A stretch of DNA of 64,000 nt from Streptomyces beigongshangae (GTDB lineage: Bacteria > Actinomycetota > Actinomycetes > Streptomycetales > Streptomycetaceae): positions 1 to 64,000 of the forward strand of contig NZ_JAHKJW010000009.1 of assembly GCF_019710745.1 (NCBI RefSeq), given 5' to 3'. This document shows positions 9,957 to 18,116 of this stretch, one piece after another; positions within the stretch are counted from its first letter, which is position 1, and every line of letters begins with the position of its first letter. A program made the translations under genes and the position numbers. Below the pieces are notes generated by a model. That model made no database searches, was not told the DNA's origin, and saw nothing but the letters and a program-made list of their open reading frames with translations.

Positions 9957-10031
9957 GGGCGTCCTGCCGGACTCCCGTGCGGGCGTCCTGCCGGACGTTC
10001 CGTGCGGGCGTCCTCCGCGGGCGTCCTGTCA
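9957..10031. repeat. Short degenerate tandem repeats upstream of the EccA-like gene
   Basis: Units beginning GGGCGTCCTGCCGGAC start at 9957 and 9981, with two shortened units (GGGCGTCCT) from 10006 and 10019. They fill the gap between two co-directional secretion genes and run up to the stop of the upstream one. No function is evident. Confidence 0.6.
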
Positions 10032-10880
10032 GACACCCCGTTCCCGGCCGTCGGTCCCCGCGCCGCCCCGGAGCCGCGACCGGGTTCCGCCGTCCTGGTC
10101 GCCGTCCTCGGCGGTGTCGGGGCCGGCGGCGAGCCGGGCTCCGGACCCGCTCTCCGTCGCGACCCCGACCGGGGCCTGCGCCCCGGCATCCGCCCCGACA
10201 CCCGCCCCGGCGCCCGGCGTACGTACCGGACCGCCGGTGTCCGGTGGACGTACGGGGCCGTCGGCGTCCGGCGTACGCACGGGGGCGAGGAGGCTGTCCG
10301 CCGGGACGAGCAGGGGGGCCGCGGCTCCGGCGTTGGCCAGCAGCCGGGTACCCGAACCGCTCAGCGACCGGGCCAGTTCGCGCGCCGGGAGCCTGCCGTG
10401 CCGAAGCGTCTCGGACAGGAACTCATGGACCGGTGAGGTGAACACGAGCACCACCGGCGCCCCGTCCCGGCCGGTGGCCGTGAGCGGTCCGCCGTCCGCC
10501 GCGCGCACCACGGTGACCTCCGCCTCCGCGAGCGCCTCGATCGCCTCGTCCACCGGGCCGTAGCCGGTGGCGGCCCGCTGGGCCGCCGCGTCCACCGGGT
10601 CGGTGGGCTCCGGCCAGCCGAGCACCCGGGCGGAGGGACGGTACGCCGGGTTGGCGCGGTAGTTCCCCACGCCTCCGTCGTCGTCCGACTGCCACTCCCC
10701 CACCACGGCCCACTCCGGCGGCGTGCGCTCCTCGGTCCACTCCGGATCGACCATCCCGATCCAGTGCCCCGGCGCCCGGCGCGCGGCGGCCCGTACGGCT
10801 TCGGGTATCCCGGGCAGGTCGGCGGCCTCGGGGGCGGACGGGGCGTCGCGCCCGCCCTCTTGCCGTTCTCCGGGCCGCAT
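10029..10880 (-). CDS. Type VII secretion system-associated protein (Streptomyces family)
   Basis: A protein of 283 residues if the ATG at 10880 is used. The core contains GHWIGMVDPEW, PPEWAVVGEW, a YRPS segment and LGWPEPTDPVDAA, which I recognise as conserved in the actinobacterial family named type VII secretion system-associated protein. The middle resembles an SseB-like module; the last 70 residues are low-complexity Pro/Gly/Thr. No signal peptide or membrane helix is seen. The start is uncertain: the frame is open to 10970, and a GTG two codons upstream (10886) has a ribosome site (GAAGAG) at better spacing. The function is unknown; the position upstream of the EccA-like and mycosin-like genes suggests co-expression with them. 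Confidence 0.75.
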   Translation of the reverse strand: MRPGERQEGGRDAPSAPEAADLPGIPEAVRAAARRAPGHWIGMVDPEWTEERTPPEWAVVGEWQSDDDGGVGNYRANPAYRPSARVLGWPEPTDPVDAAAQRAATGYGPVDEAIEALAEAEVTVVRAADGGPLTATGRDGAPVVLVFTSPVHEFLSETLRHGRLPARELARSLSGSGTRLLANAGAAAPLLVPADSLLAPVRTPDADGPVRPPDTGGPVRTPGAGAGVGADAGAQAPVGVATESGSGARLAAGPDTAEDGDQDGGTRSRLRGGAGTDGRERGV

Positions 10881-11303
10881 CTCCACCTGAACTCTTCGGT
10901 CCGTACGGATGCCGGGGCGCCGCACGACATGCGTGCACACCGGCATCGACCAGAGCTGCCAGGATGCCACACGAGCCGAATCCGCGGACGGCCGGACCGG
11001 GTCCGCGTCGGACCCCGACGGGCCCGTTCACCTCGCGTTCCGGGAACTTTTGGGGAGCAGTAAGGCGTGGAGGGACAAAGCAGTGGGACGGTTGGGACAA
11101 GGGGTGCTGCTGTTGCCCCCGTGACGGGCTAAGTTGGGTATGCCATCGAACCCGTCGGGCCCGTCCACCCGACAAGTGCCTTCCGCCCGGACGTCCGGAC
11201 CAGGGCCGCACGGAACCCGGCGGCCCGAACGGCAGCCGGTCCGGACCGGCTGCCGTTCGGGCCCGTGCCCGTCACCGACAGCTCCGCCACCGAGGAGTAC
11301 CGC
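10881..11303. promoter_or_regulatory. Divergent region between the T7SS-associated gene and the lectin gene
   Basis: About 420 bp. An ECF-type -35-like element GGAACTT at 11043-11049 is part of the odd palindrome GTTCCGGGAAC, but no convincing -10 was found. The second half contains the 42-bp palindrome listed separately. No coding gene is supported here. Confidence 0.35.
11222..11263. promoter_or_regulatory. 42-bp perfect palindrome in the leader of the B-lectin gene
   Basis: Every base from 11222 to 11263 pairs with its mirror position, giving two 21-bp arms with no spacer. It ends 40 bp before the ATG at 11304 and about 20 bp before the GAGGAG ribosome site. The gene to the left points away, so it is not that gene's terminator. 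It could be a leader attenuator hairpin or a dyad operator. An upstream transcript ending here is possible, but no upstream plus-strand gene is supported. Confidence 0.7.
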
Positions 11304-12395
11304 ATGTCCCCCCAGCACGAGACCCCCGGCGCGAACGCGGAGGCGAAGCCCGCCGCCCGCGCGGAGGCGGCGGAGACCGGGTCCGCACCCGGGACCTCGA
11401 CACCGGACGGGCCACCGGCACCGGGCCCCGCCGCGGTCCCGGGGGCGAAGCCCGCCACAGCCCCGGAGGCTGAGTCCGGGGAGGCCGCTGTCACCCCCGA
11501 GGGGAAGTCCACCGCGTCTCCCCCGGCAAAGGCGGGCGCCGCCCCCGAGCCGGAACCCTCCGCCGGATCCCCCGAGTCCGGGGAGGCCACCGCCCCGCCC
11601 CGGTCCTCCCCCGGGACCGCCGAGGAGCCCGAGGGGCGGGTCGCCGTGGCGGCAGCCGCCGTGGCGCCGCCGGGCATCAAAGCCGGCACCGGCGTCGGCA
11701 CCGGACGTCCCCGCAAGCCGGTCCTGGCGGGGGCCGCGATCGCCGGCGCCGTCCTGATCGCCATACCGCTGCTGCTGGCCGGCAGCGCGAACGACGAGCG
11801 GCCCGACTCCGCCAAGGGGCTGGCCGCGGACGCCGACACCGTCCTGAACGCGACCTCCGCCCCCGCCGCGCTCGGGGACTACGTGGCCGAGAAGCCCAAG
11901 TCGTCGCCGAGCAAGGCCGAGCCGAAGAAGAAGACCGAGGCCCCGAAGGTCGCCGTCGCCCAGCCCGTCGCGCCCTCGCCGGAACCGGAGGCGAGCAGCT
12001 CGCCCGAGAAGAAGCCGAAGGTCGAACCCAAGCCGAAGCCCGAGCCGAAGCCGAAGGCGTCGGCGAAACCGGTCTGGGGCACCAGGACCGTCTACGCGAA
12101 CAGTGTCCTGCGGGTGCAGCAGTCCTGGTCCACCAACCGCATCCGCATGGTCATGCAGGCCGACGGCAACCTCGTGGTCTACAACGAGGAGGACAAGCCC
12201 GTCTGGGCCTCCATGACCTTCGGCACCGACCACCGGGCGATCTTCCAGCAGGACGGCAACCTCGTCATCCACAACGGCGACGACCGCCCCATCTGGGCCT
12301 CCAAGACCCACGGTCACGAGAACGCCCAGCTGGTCCTGCGGGCGGACGGCAAGGTGGTCGTCCTGCACAACGGCGGGGTCATCTGGTCGACCTGA
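11304..12395 (+). CDS. Membrane-anchored protein with C-terminal bulb-type mannose-binding (B-lectin) domain
   Basis: A 363-residue protein. Residues 1 to about 135 are acidic and rich in Ala, Pro and Glu. One membrane helix lies at about 138-160 (LAGAAIAGAVLIAIPLLLAG). A Lys/Pro/Glu linker spans about 195-257 (KPKVEPKPKPEPKPKA). The last 105 residues are a B-lectin domain with the diagnostic repeats MQADGNLVVYNE, QQDGNLVIHNGD and LRADGKVVVLHN. The third repeat has Lys in place of Asn, so one sugar site may be lost. The topology is cytosolic acidic N-terminus, then an external lectin held off the wall by the linker. The ATG at 11304 has GAGGAG 7 bases upstream. Its position beside the secretion genes may be chance. 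Confidence 0.85.
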   Translation: MSPQHETPGANAEAKPAARAEAAETGSAPGTSTPDGPPAPGPAAVPGAKPATAPEAESGEAAVTPEGKSTASPPAKAGAAPEPEPSAGSPESGEATAPPRSSPGTAEEPEGRVAVAAAAVAPPGIKAGTGVGTGRPRKPVLAGAAIAGAVLIAIPLLLAGSANDERPDSAKGLAADADTVLNATSAPAALGDYVAEKPKSSPSKAEPKKKTEAPKVAVAQPVAPSPEPEASSSPEKKPKVEPKPKPEPKPKASAKPVWGTRTVYANSVLRVQQSWSTNRIRMVMQADGNLVVYNEEDKPVWASMTFGTDHRAIFQQDGNLVIHNGDDRPIWASKTHGHENAQLVLRADGKVVVLHNGGVIWST

Positions 12396-13032
12396 CCCCG
12401 GGTCCTGGGCCCAGGCGGTGCCGGGCGGTGCCGCAAGGTGCTTGTGCGGGCGGCAGGAGGGCATTCCCCGGGAGGGGAGCGGGGACGGCATCCGGGCCGG
12501 CCTCCAGATCGGGGTGGCCGCCCTGGTCACCGGACTGCTGGTGTCGTCGGGCGGGCCCGAGGCGGTCGCCTCCTGGTGGGACCGGATCTGGCGCACGGTG
12601 TCCTCCCGGCGGGGCGGAAAGGGGTCAGCCGTGCGCGCGTCCACCGGTCACCGGACGGCCGGGCCGCGCTTCAGCCGGGCGCCCACCGGACTAGACCAGC
12701 GTGGTCCTGCCGGTGCCACCCGTTTCCCACGCTGCCGCGAGGCTGTCGCCCGGTTCGGGCTCACGCGGGACGGAGACGAACGCGACGCCGGGCAGATCAA
12801 GGAGGTCCGGGCTTGTGACGCGGGGGCAGAGAGCGCACGTTTCCCGGGCGTCACGCCCCCATGGGGCGGCTGCGGTGGTCCTCGGCGGTCCGGGCCCTGG
12901 TCATCGACCGGTTCCGGGCTGAGGCCGTGGTCACGGAACCGGCCGCTGTGCCGGCCGGCAGCTCCGCATCGGAGCCGCCTCGCGACCGACGAGCCGTACA
13001 CGGCCGCAGGAGGCCACCGCCCGGCGAACCCG
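12396..13032. other. Mostly non-coding stretch with a possible gene remnant
   Basis: About 640 bp between the lectin gene and the hydrolase gene. A 12-bp palindrome CCTGGGCCCAGG at 12404-12415 directly follows the lectin stop and may be a weak terminator. On the minus strand, from about 12860 down to a TAG at 12691-12693, a GC3-rich open segment of about 55 codons ends in ETGGTGRTTLV; it has no credible start and may be the 3' end of a decayed gene. A plus-strand frame from 12418 has one hydrophobic stretch (IGVAALVTGLLVSSGG) but no ribosome site. I call no gene here. Confidence 0.35.
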
Positions 13033-13692
13033 TCAGGCGGTGTTCCCGGCACGCCCTGAAGCGAGCAGCTGCGTCTCCCAGCCGAAGGCGATGCCGGTGG
13101 CGCCCCCGTGCTGGAGCAGGACCTCGGTCATGTCCGGGAAGGTCTTCTCGCGGGCCCAGTCGCGCTGCCACTCCGCCGCGACGGCCTGCCAGGTGATCGG
13201 CACCACGCCCGCCTGAACCATGCGATGCACGGCCATCTCGTGAGCTTCCTTCGAGGCGCCGCCCGAGGCGTCGGTGACGACGAACACCTCGAAGCCCTCA
13301 CCCGCCGCCTGTATCGCCGGCATCGCGACACAGATCTCCGTCCACAGACCGGCGATGATCAGCTTCTTGCGGCCGGTCGCCTTGACGGCGTCGACGACAC
13401 GCTCGTCCTCCCAGGTGTTGATGAACGTGCGGTCGATCGGCTTCTGCTCGGGGAACACATCCTGCAGCCCTTTGACGAGGTAGCCGCCACGCTCCTCCAA
13501 CACGGTCGTCAAAAGAGTCGGGACGTCGAACGCCTTGGCGGCCTTGGCGAGCCCGACGACGTTGTTCACGATCATCGTGGGCTCGTGGCTGTTCAGGTTG
13601 GCGAACTGAAACGGCTGGTGGTCGATCAGGACGACGACGCTCTCCTCGGGCGTCAGCAGTGCCTGCAGTCCGGACTTCGTTTCCTTGCTCAT
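13033..13692 (-). CDS. Isochorismatase-fold cysteine hydrolase (YcaC-like)
   Basis: A cytosolic hydrolase of 219 residues. Asp24 (VVLIDHQ) and the nucleophile Cys121 (WTEICVAMPA) mark the isochorismatase/nicotinamidase fold. The sequence FANLNSHEP and VFPEQKPIDRTFINTWED fit the YcaC group, whose substrate is unknown. The ATG at 13692 follows GGAAAGGGA with good spacing. The gene faces the broken MarR-type gene across a shared promoter region with paired repressor half-sites. This arrangement is typical of MarR-controlled detoxification hydrolases, so control by that regulator, or now by a relative elsewhere, is inferred. Confidence 0.85.
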   Translation of the reverse strand: MSKETKSGLQALLTPEESVVVLIDHQPFQFANLNSHEPTMIVNNVVGLAKAAKAFDVPTLLTTVLEERGGYLVKGLQDVFPEQKPIDRTFINTWEDERVVDAVKATGRKKLIIAGLWTEICVAMPAIQAAGEGFEVFVVTDASGGASKEAHEMAVHRMVQAGVVPITWQAVAAEWQRDWAREKTFPDMTEVLLQHGGATGIAFGWETQLLASGRAGNTA

Positions 13693-13908
13693 GGGATCCC
13701 TTTCCGGGTACTTGTCCTCGCGTGCTCGGGAGGCTCGGACGGACGCCGTCGATCTCGATGCCGGAATACGGCCGTACACGTCCGCGCAGGTGGCTCTGGG
13801 ACCGAGTCGGCCGACCACCGCGCCGAAGCGGTCGGTGTCGCACCCCGGACAGACTCCGCTTCCGCAGCGGCACGGTCACGGCACCTAGGTCGGCCTGCTC
13901 GATCAAGT

Positions 13909-13956
13909 AGTTGACTCGTCACCCACATTAGCAGCGACGGTGGACGTGTCAACTAG
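13909..13956. promoter_or_regulatory. Promoter of the hydrolase gene with paired inverted operator half-sites
   Basis: TAGTTGAC at 13909-13916 and its exact inverse GTCAACTA at 13949-13956 flank a minus-strand promoter. Read on the minus strand, TTGACA (13953-13948) is the -35 box, a 16-bp spacer follows, and TAATGT (13931-13926) is the -10 box. One operator arm overlaps the -35 box and the other falls just past the expected transcription start. This is a classic repressor layout and suits a MarR-type protein. No gene lies in 13693-14185 apart from these signals. Confidence 0.6.
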
Positions 13957-14185
13957 CTACCCGGCGGGCGAAGTTCACCCTTTCGCGGCCCCGCGGCCGT
14001 ACGCGTGGAGGCACACCTGGTCCGCCGGATGAAGGAGCGGTGGATCACGCCGCCCTCGGCGATCACCGGGAGACGGTCGTCCCGGGGTCTTGCCGCCCCG
14101 GACACGGCGGGCCCTGCCCCGCCGGGGGCGCCCCACCGGCCCCTGCACGCGGACGACCGACAGACGCCCTCGTTGAACTGCTTCC

Positions 14186-14589
14186 ATGGACGCACCGCCG
14201 CGCCGGCTCGCCGGCTCGCCGGGGAAGAGAAAGCCGCCTGGGACAACTTCATCCGCATGCAGGAGAAGCTCATCGGACGGTTGTCCCGCCACGTCCGGTC
14301 CGAATCCGGAATGTCCGCATCCGACTACGTCGTGCTCGCCGGCCTCACCGAAAGGGGCGGCGGGCGGATACGCTTGCTGGATCTGGCCAGGAAGGAATGC
14401 CCCGACGACGGACGCGGCGCATTCATCGTCGCCACCCCGGCCGGCCACCAGGCGACCACAGAGGCCGCGGGCCATCACGTCGAGCACGTCCGCCGACTGT
14501 TCATCGATGCCCTGACACCAAGTCAACTCAAGGCACTCGCCCGCATCTCCGAGCACGTCCTGGCGCACATGGAGAAGCAGTCGGACTGA
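14186..14589 (+). pseudogene. MarR-family regulator, broken by an 8-bp tandem duplication and lacking its recognition-helix segment
   Basis: Downstream of about 14215 the frame encodes a MarR-type protein (GEEKAAWDNFIRMQEKL, SASDYVVLAGLTERGGG, CPDDGRGAFIVATPAG). Two defects are visible. First, CCGGCTCG occurs twice in tandem just after the ATG at 14186. Removing one copy restores MDAPPRRLAGEEKAAW in one frame, so the duplication has cut the start off from the body. Second, RLLDLARK runs directly into ECPDDGRG. In relatives about 25 residues lie between these blocks, covering the DNA-recognition helix and part of the wing. The body frame is also open from 14005, so a protein with an unrelated N-terminus could still be made, but it should not bind DNA normally. 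It faces the hydrolase gene. Confidence 0.7.
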
Positions 14590-14888
14590 CCGGGTGAGGG
14601 GACGCGCTCGAGCCCGGCCGGGGCGAGGCACGGACCACGCCCACGCAGCGTTCCGGCACCGAGGACGAACGGGGCCTACGGGGCGCCGGGGCTTGGGGCA
14701 CCGGGGCGGGGATCCGTCGATCGAGCGGCTCTTCCGGGACTTTCACAGACGGTTGTTGTGCGCACGTCGACCGTCCGGACGTCACCGGACGGGACCGTCG
14801 TACGTACTCCTGCGACTCTCCCCCCGCCCTCACCTGCTACCGGGGCCGTACGGCCGGGCCGCTGCTCCGGGGCGAGCGTGTCGGCATC
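14590..14888. other. Non-coding stretch left of the island junction
   Basis: About 300 bp with no coding frame, RNA gene or strong hairpin that I can support. If the island model is right, this was the region downstream of the original yjbQ gene. Confidence 0.4.
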
Positions 14889-14948
14889 CTATCCGAGGAA
14901 GCTCAACCGCACCTGACGGTCGGGATTGTCCTTGTTGGTGTCCACCAA
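14889..14948 (-). pseudogene. Detached 3' fragment of a yjbQ-family gene
   Basis: Minus-strand codons read LVDTNKDNPDRQVRLSFLG then TAG. Hand alignment to the intact gene (codons at 28192-28139) gives 16 of 18 identical residues and 42 of 54 identical bases before the C-termini diverge. Homology stops abruptly at 14948, where unrelated sequence begins. This marks the likely left junction of the island. Confidence 0.7.
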
Positions 14949-15156
14949 CCTCCGTTAAGACAACCTGAGAGTAGCTCGCGCAACAAAGAGAGGCTGCTCC
15001 GATCCTTGCTCCTACGGGAAGCCTCCACTGCTGACCTACGTAGCACGGGTATGTTCCAGCTTCCACCCAACGTCCCGCGTTCGACGTAATTTGTCGCTTC
15101 CTGGAGGCACGAAGTGCCCGCTGAACTGCAAACTCTCCACCTGCGGCTCGAATCGC

Positions 15157-15183
15157 CCATTTCTCTAGACATAGAGAAACGGG
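15157..15183. repeat. Inverted repeat in the island leader
   Basis: TTTCTCTA (15160-15167), a 4-base loop GACA, then TAGAGAAA (15172-15179). CCC and GGG extend the arms past one mismatch to 12 positions. The half-sequence TAGAGAAACG recurs at 15399-15408. It may be an operator, a leftover recombination site or a small hairpin. Confidence 0.5.
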
Positions 15184-15800
15184 CAGGTCAGCGGCCTGGC
15201 CAATCGGGCCAGCGGCCCAACAATGGGCACAACAACAGTGGAGGCAAACCCTTCTGAAGCGGGGCAAGTTGACGGCTGCGGGGCGAGGTCCGTGATCGGG
15301 GCTCTATCGTCGATCGCGGGGCGGCTTGGAGACGATGTCGGCCCAGGCCCTCAGAGAGCGCACCCGAGAGCCTCGCCACCTGCGGAATCGCGAGCACCTA
15401 GAGAAACGACCTGCGGCAGCCGAGAAGGTGCAGCCGCAGGCCAGCGGGTGCGCCGTTGCTCCAGAGGCTCCGAATTACGTCGCACCCAGGACCGTGCTAA
15501 CCGTCTTTGCCAAGCGCCAGGGCCTTGGTGGAACCATCGCGCACAGGCAACCCAGCCAGCGCCGCGTACGGGTTCAACTCAGCGGTCGGAGTCGGCCAGC
15601 GACGATACGGGTGCGGTAGCGCAAGAGCGGCTCACGCCGCATGAGACGCCAGGCGGCCTCGGCTCGCCTGAACAACCGACTCTGTCCGTGCTCATGCTGC
15701 TTCAAGCGCAAAGAGCACGGCTGCAATGACTTCTACCCTCAGCACCGCCACACATAGGGCACGCTTAGCACACAGAGACATATCGACCCGGAGGAACCAT

Positions 15801-15917
15801 ATGCGGTCATATTTAAGATTCACCACATATCACGTGGACGTCCTCCCTCACAGATCTGTTGTTACGTCTGATCACCCCCAAGCACGATTCGTAGTATCTT
15901 GTCTGCTTCAGCTTTAG
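15801..15917 (+). CDS. Possible 38-residue small protein
   Basis: An ATG at 15801 follows a strong ribosome site (GGAGGAA) and opens a 38-codon frame that starts MRSYLRFTTYHVDVL and ends QL. The fifth codon is TTA, the bldA-dependent leucine codon. The base composition is much lower in GC than other genes here. It matches nothing I know. It could be a leader peptide for the downstream operon or chance in AT-rich DNA. Confidence 0.25.
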   Translation: MRSYLRFTTYHVDVLPHRSVVTSDHPQARFVVSCLLQL

Positions 15918-15986
15918 GAATGGCCTTGCCGCAACTAGGCGTATGGTGTGCAGCCCTTGGTGCGGTGAGAGCGATGGGGGGACATC

Positions 15987-16661
15987 GTGGGTGCCGCGCC
16001 GCGTTTCATGGCCGCGAAGGCTCGTCCGTTACCGGTACTTGTACTGGCGGACGTGAGCGGAAGCATGGGGGAACCCCGGGAGAAGATCGATGTACTCAAC
16101 GAGTGCATCCGCCACATGCTCGACGATTTCGCTACCGCCGATGTCGGGCGAGGCGCCATCCACGTCGGCGTGATCGCCTTCAGCCAGAACCGGGCCGAAT
16201 TGCATCAAGATATGGTGCCCGCGGCCGAGGCTTCCTGGAGCGACATGGAAGCCCAGGGGGGCACCCCGCTCGGCGCGGCTCTCGGACTCGCCGACGAGGT
16301 GCTGCGCGACGAGTCAGCCGTCCCGGCCCGCTCCTTCTCTCCCACTCTCGTTCTCGTCTCCGACGGAATGCCCACTGACGAGTGGGAAGAGGCCCTCGAC
16401 CGTTTGCTTGACTCCCCCAAGGGTTCTCGAGCCAACCGGCTGGCTGTCGCTATCGGTCCCGACATGACTGAACAGGCGAAGGCCGTACTGCGCCGTTTCG
16501 TCAGCGACGAGGCCAACGGCGTGTTCGAGGCACATGACGTCGGACGTATTCAGCAATACTTCCGCTGGGTCACGGTCACCGTCACTCAACAGGCCCGAAG
16601 CACTCGTCCGGACCGGGCACCGGTATTGCGCCCCGACGATCTGTCCGACTTCGGCGCCTGA
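15987..16661 (+). CDS. TerY-like von Willebrand factor A (vWA) domain protein
   Basis: A 224-residue protein that is almost entirely one vWA domain. The metal-ion-dependent adhesion site is complete: DVSGSMG (Asp22, Ser24, Ser26), a Thr in GGTPLGAAL and Asp in VSDGMPTDEWE. It has no signal peptide or membrane helix, so it acts in the cytosol. It matches the TerY type that partners a protein kinase in TerY-P systems, where vWA proteins hold complexes together through Mg2+-dependent contacts. The GTG start at 15987 has GGGGGGA 5 bases upstream; an ATG at residue 8 is possible. It is the first gene of the six-gene operon, 33 bp before the kinase gene. Confidence 0.85.
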   Translation: MGAAPRFMAAKARPLPVLVLADVSGSMGEPREKIDVLNECIRHMLDDFATADVGRGAIHVGVIAFSQNRAELHQDMVPAAEASWSDMEAQGGTPLGAALGLADEVLRDESAVPARSFSPTLVLVSDGMPTDEWEEALDRLLDSPKGSRANRLAVAIGPDMTEQAKAVLRRFVSDEANGVFEAHDVGRIQQYFRWVTVTVTQQARSTRPDRAPVLRPDDLSDFGA

Positions 16662-16694
16662 CCCTGTCGAAGAACGCAGCGAGAGGAAGCACCC

Positions 16695-18116
16695 GTGGCA
16701 TCGCGCTGGGATCTCGGCGGTCTGCTGCGGCCCATCGAGGACGAGTACCACCAGCTGTGGCCGCTGTCCCACTCGATAGGTGCCGGTGGCCAGGGCGAGG
16801 TGTGGCTGGCCCGTGGCGGACGTACCGCCATCAAGATGATCGCTGCTCCGACTCAGGAAGCAGCGGACGCCGTTCACACTCGGCTGCGCCGCATCCAGCG
16901 TCTGCCGCTGGACGGCGTTCCGTTGGCCGGCGTCCTCGCCCTGCTCGCTCCGCCGAAGCTCGGTTATGTGATGGAACTCGCCGACGAGATGGTCCCGCTG
17001 GACACCTTGTGTGTGCCCGACGAGGAAGACCTCGCGGCCTGGTACCTGCGCACCGGCGGCCTGGAACGCCGACTGCGGCTGCTCGCCAAACTCGCGGATG
17101 CCGTCGCCCGGCTTCACTCACGCGCCATCGTGTACCAGGACCTGTCGCCCTCGAACGTGCTGGTCTCCGCAGCTCCCGAGCAGCAGGAGATCCGCCTTAT
17201 CGACGTGGACAATCTCGGCCTTGTCTCGGCTGTCGCATCTGCGCCGGTGCACACCCCGGGATACGGGGCACCAGAAATCGTGTCGGGACGCAGTGGGGCC
17301 ACGACGCTGGCCGACGCGCACGCACTCGCCGTCCTGATCTTCGAGACCCTCACGGCAAGCCACCCGTTCCGGGGCGACGAGGTTCTGGACTCCGATCCCG
17401 CCTACCAACAGGAGTACGCGGACTGCTTCCGCCTCCCCTGGATCGACCATCCCACTGACCGCACCAACGAGTGCACCTTGGGCATCACGCCGCGGGAAGA
17501 GGTGTTGTCCGGTCAGCTGTGGGGCCTGGCCACCCGGTGCTTCGTGGGCGCCGTGACCGATCCTTTGGTCCGGCCGTCGGCTGCCCGGTGGGCCGCGGCA
17601 CTGCACTCCGCAGCGGGACAGACAGTCGAGTGCCCGGAGTGTCGCTGGAGCTACCGTGCCGCCGCCTCCTCCTGCCTGGCCTGCGGAAAGCCCCGAGACC
17701 GGGTCTGGCTGCTGCGCCACGGACTGACCGGCCCGGTCGGTACCGAGCCGGGAGACCGGTCAGGGAATGATGACGACCCTCCCCTTGTAGAGCTAGCGGA
17801 GGTGCCTCTGCCCGACTTCACCGTACTGCGCCCCGATAGCGAGACGACACTGACCGCCCGTCACACCTCTCCTGCTCCGGACCGACTCGATGCGGTGGTC
17901 GCGCAGTTGCGGTGCCAGGGCCGGGACGTGACTGTGTCGAACCTCTCGCGCAACAGTCTCTGGCTCGACCACCAGGACGGTCGGCCGTGGCGTGAGATCG
18001 GCCAGGGAAGCCAGGCAACTGTGCCGGTCGACGGCCGTTCCTGGACACTTCACTTCGGCAGACAGGGTGTGATCCATCGCTGGGTACGTCTGATGGCGCT
18101 GGAGGCGAGCAGGTGA
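16695..18116 (+). CDS. TerY-P-type Ser/Thr protein kinase with zinc ribbon and C-terminal FHA-like domain
   Basis: A 473-residue cytosolic protein. The kinase domain has a Gly-rich loop GAGGQGEV (29-36) and the ATP lysine Lys47 (AIKM). The catalytic loop VYQDLSPSNVLV has Asp149 but Tyr-Gln instead of His-Arg. The metal motif is IDVDN (170-173) instead of DFG. These changes fit the TerY-P kinase branch, so activity is still likely. A zinc ribbon follows (CPECRWSY with CLACGK, about 316-337). The last 70 residues (VSNLSRNSLWLDHQDG onward) look FHA-like and could bind phosphothreonine. The GTG start has GAGAGGAAG upstream. The stop overlaps the helicase start (GTGA). No PP2C phosphatase gene is nearby, unlike the standard TerY-P triad. 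Confidence 0.85.
   Translation: MASRWDLGGLLRPIEDEYHQLWPLSHSIGAGGQGEVWLARGGRTAIKMIAAPTQEAADAVHTRLRRIQRLPLDGVPLAGVLALLAPPKLGYVMELADEMVPLDTLCVPDEEDLAAWYLRTGGLERRLRLLAKLADAVARLHSRAIVYQDLSPSNVLVSAAPEQQEIRLIDVDNLGLVSAVASAPVHTPGYGAPEIVSGRSGATTLADAHALAVLIFETLTASHPFRGDEVLDSDPAYQQEYADCFRLPWIDHPTDRTNECTLGITPREEVLSGQLWGLATRCFVGAVTDPLVRPSAARWAAALHSAAGQTVECPECRWSYRAAASSCLACGKPRDRVWLLRHGLTGPVGTEPGDRSGNDDDPPLVELAEVPLPDFTVLRPDSETTLTARHTSPAPDRLDAVVAQLRCQGRDVTVSNLSRNSLWLDHQDGRPWREIGQGSQATVPVDGRSWTLHFGRQGVIHRWVRLMALEASR

Larger units (their letters stand above)
14949..15986. other. Long leader region upstream of the six-gene operon
   Basis: About 1 kb without a supported gene. GC content falls from left to right and is lowest at about 15720-15960. 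A frame at 15326-15619 has no ribosome site or known domain. A small open frame and a hairpin are listed separately. A possible promoter, TGATCA (15869-15874), 17 bp, then TAGTAT (15892-15897), lies about 90 bp before the first operon gene. The stretch could also hold an untranslated RNA, for which I have no evidence. Confidence 0.35.

Noticed and set aside
12418..13059. Plus-strand frame with one hydrophobic segment
   Set aside because: No ribosome site, no family match, and the second half lies over another possible gene remnant in the opposite direction.
15326..15619. A 97-codon frame in the island leader
   Set aside because: Basic, unstructured composition, no ribosome site and no recognised domain.
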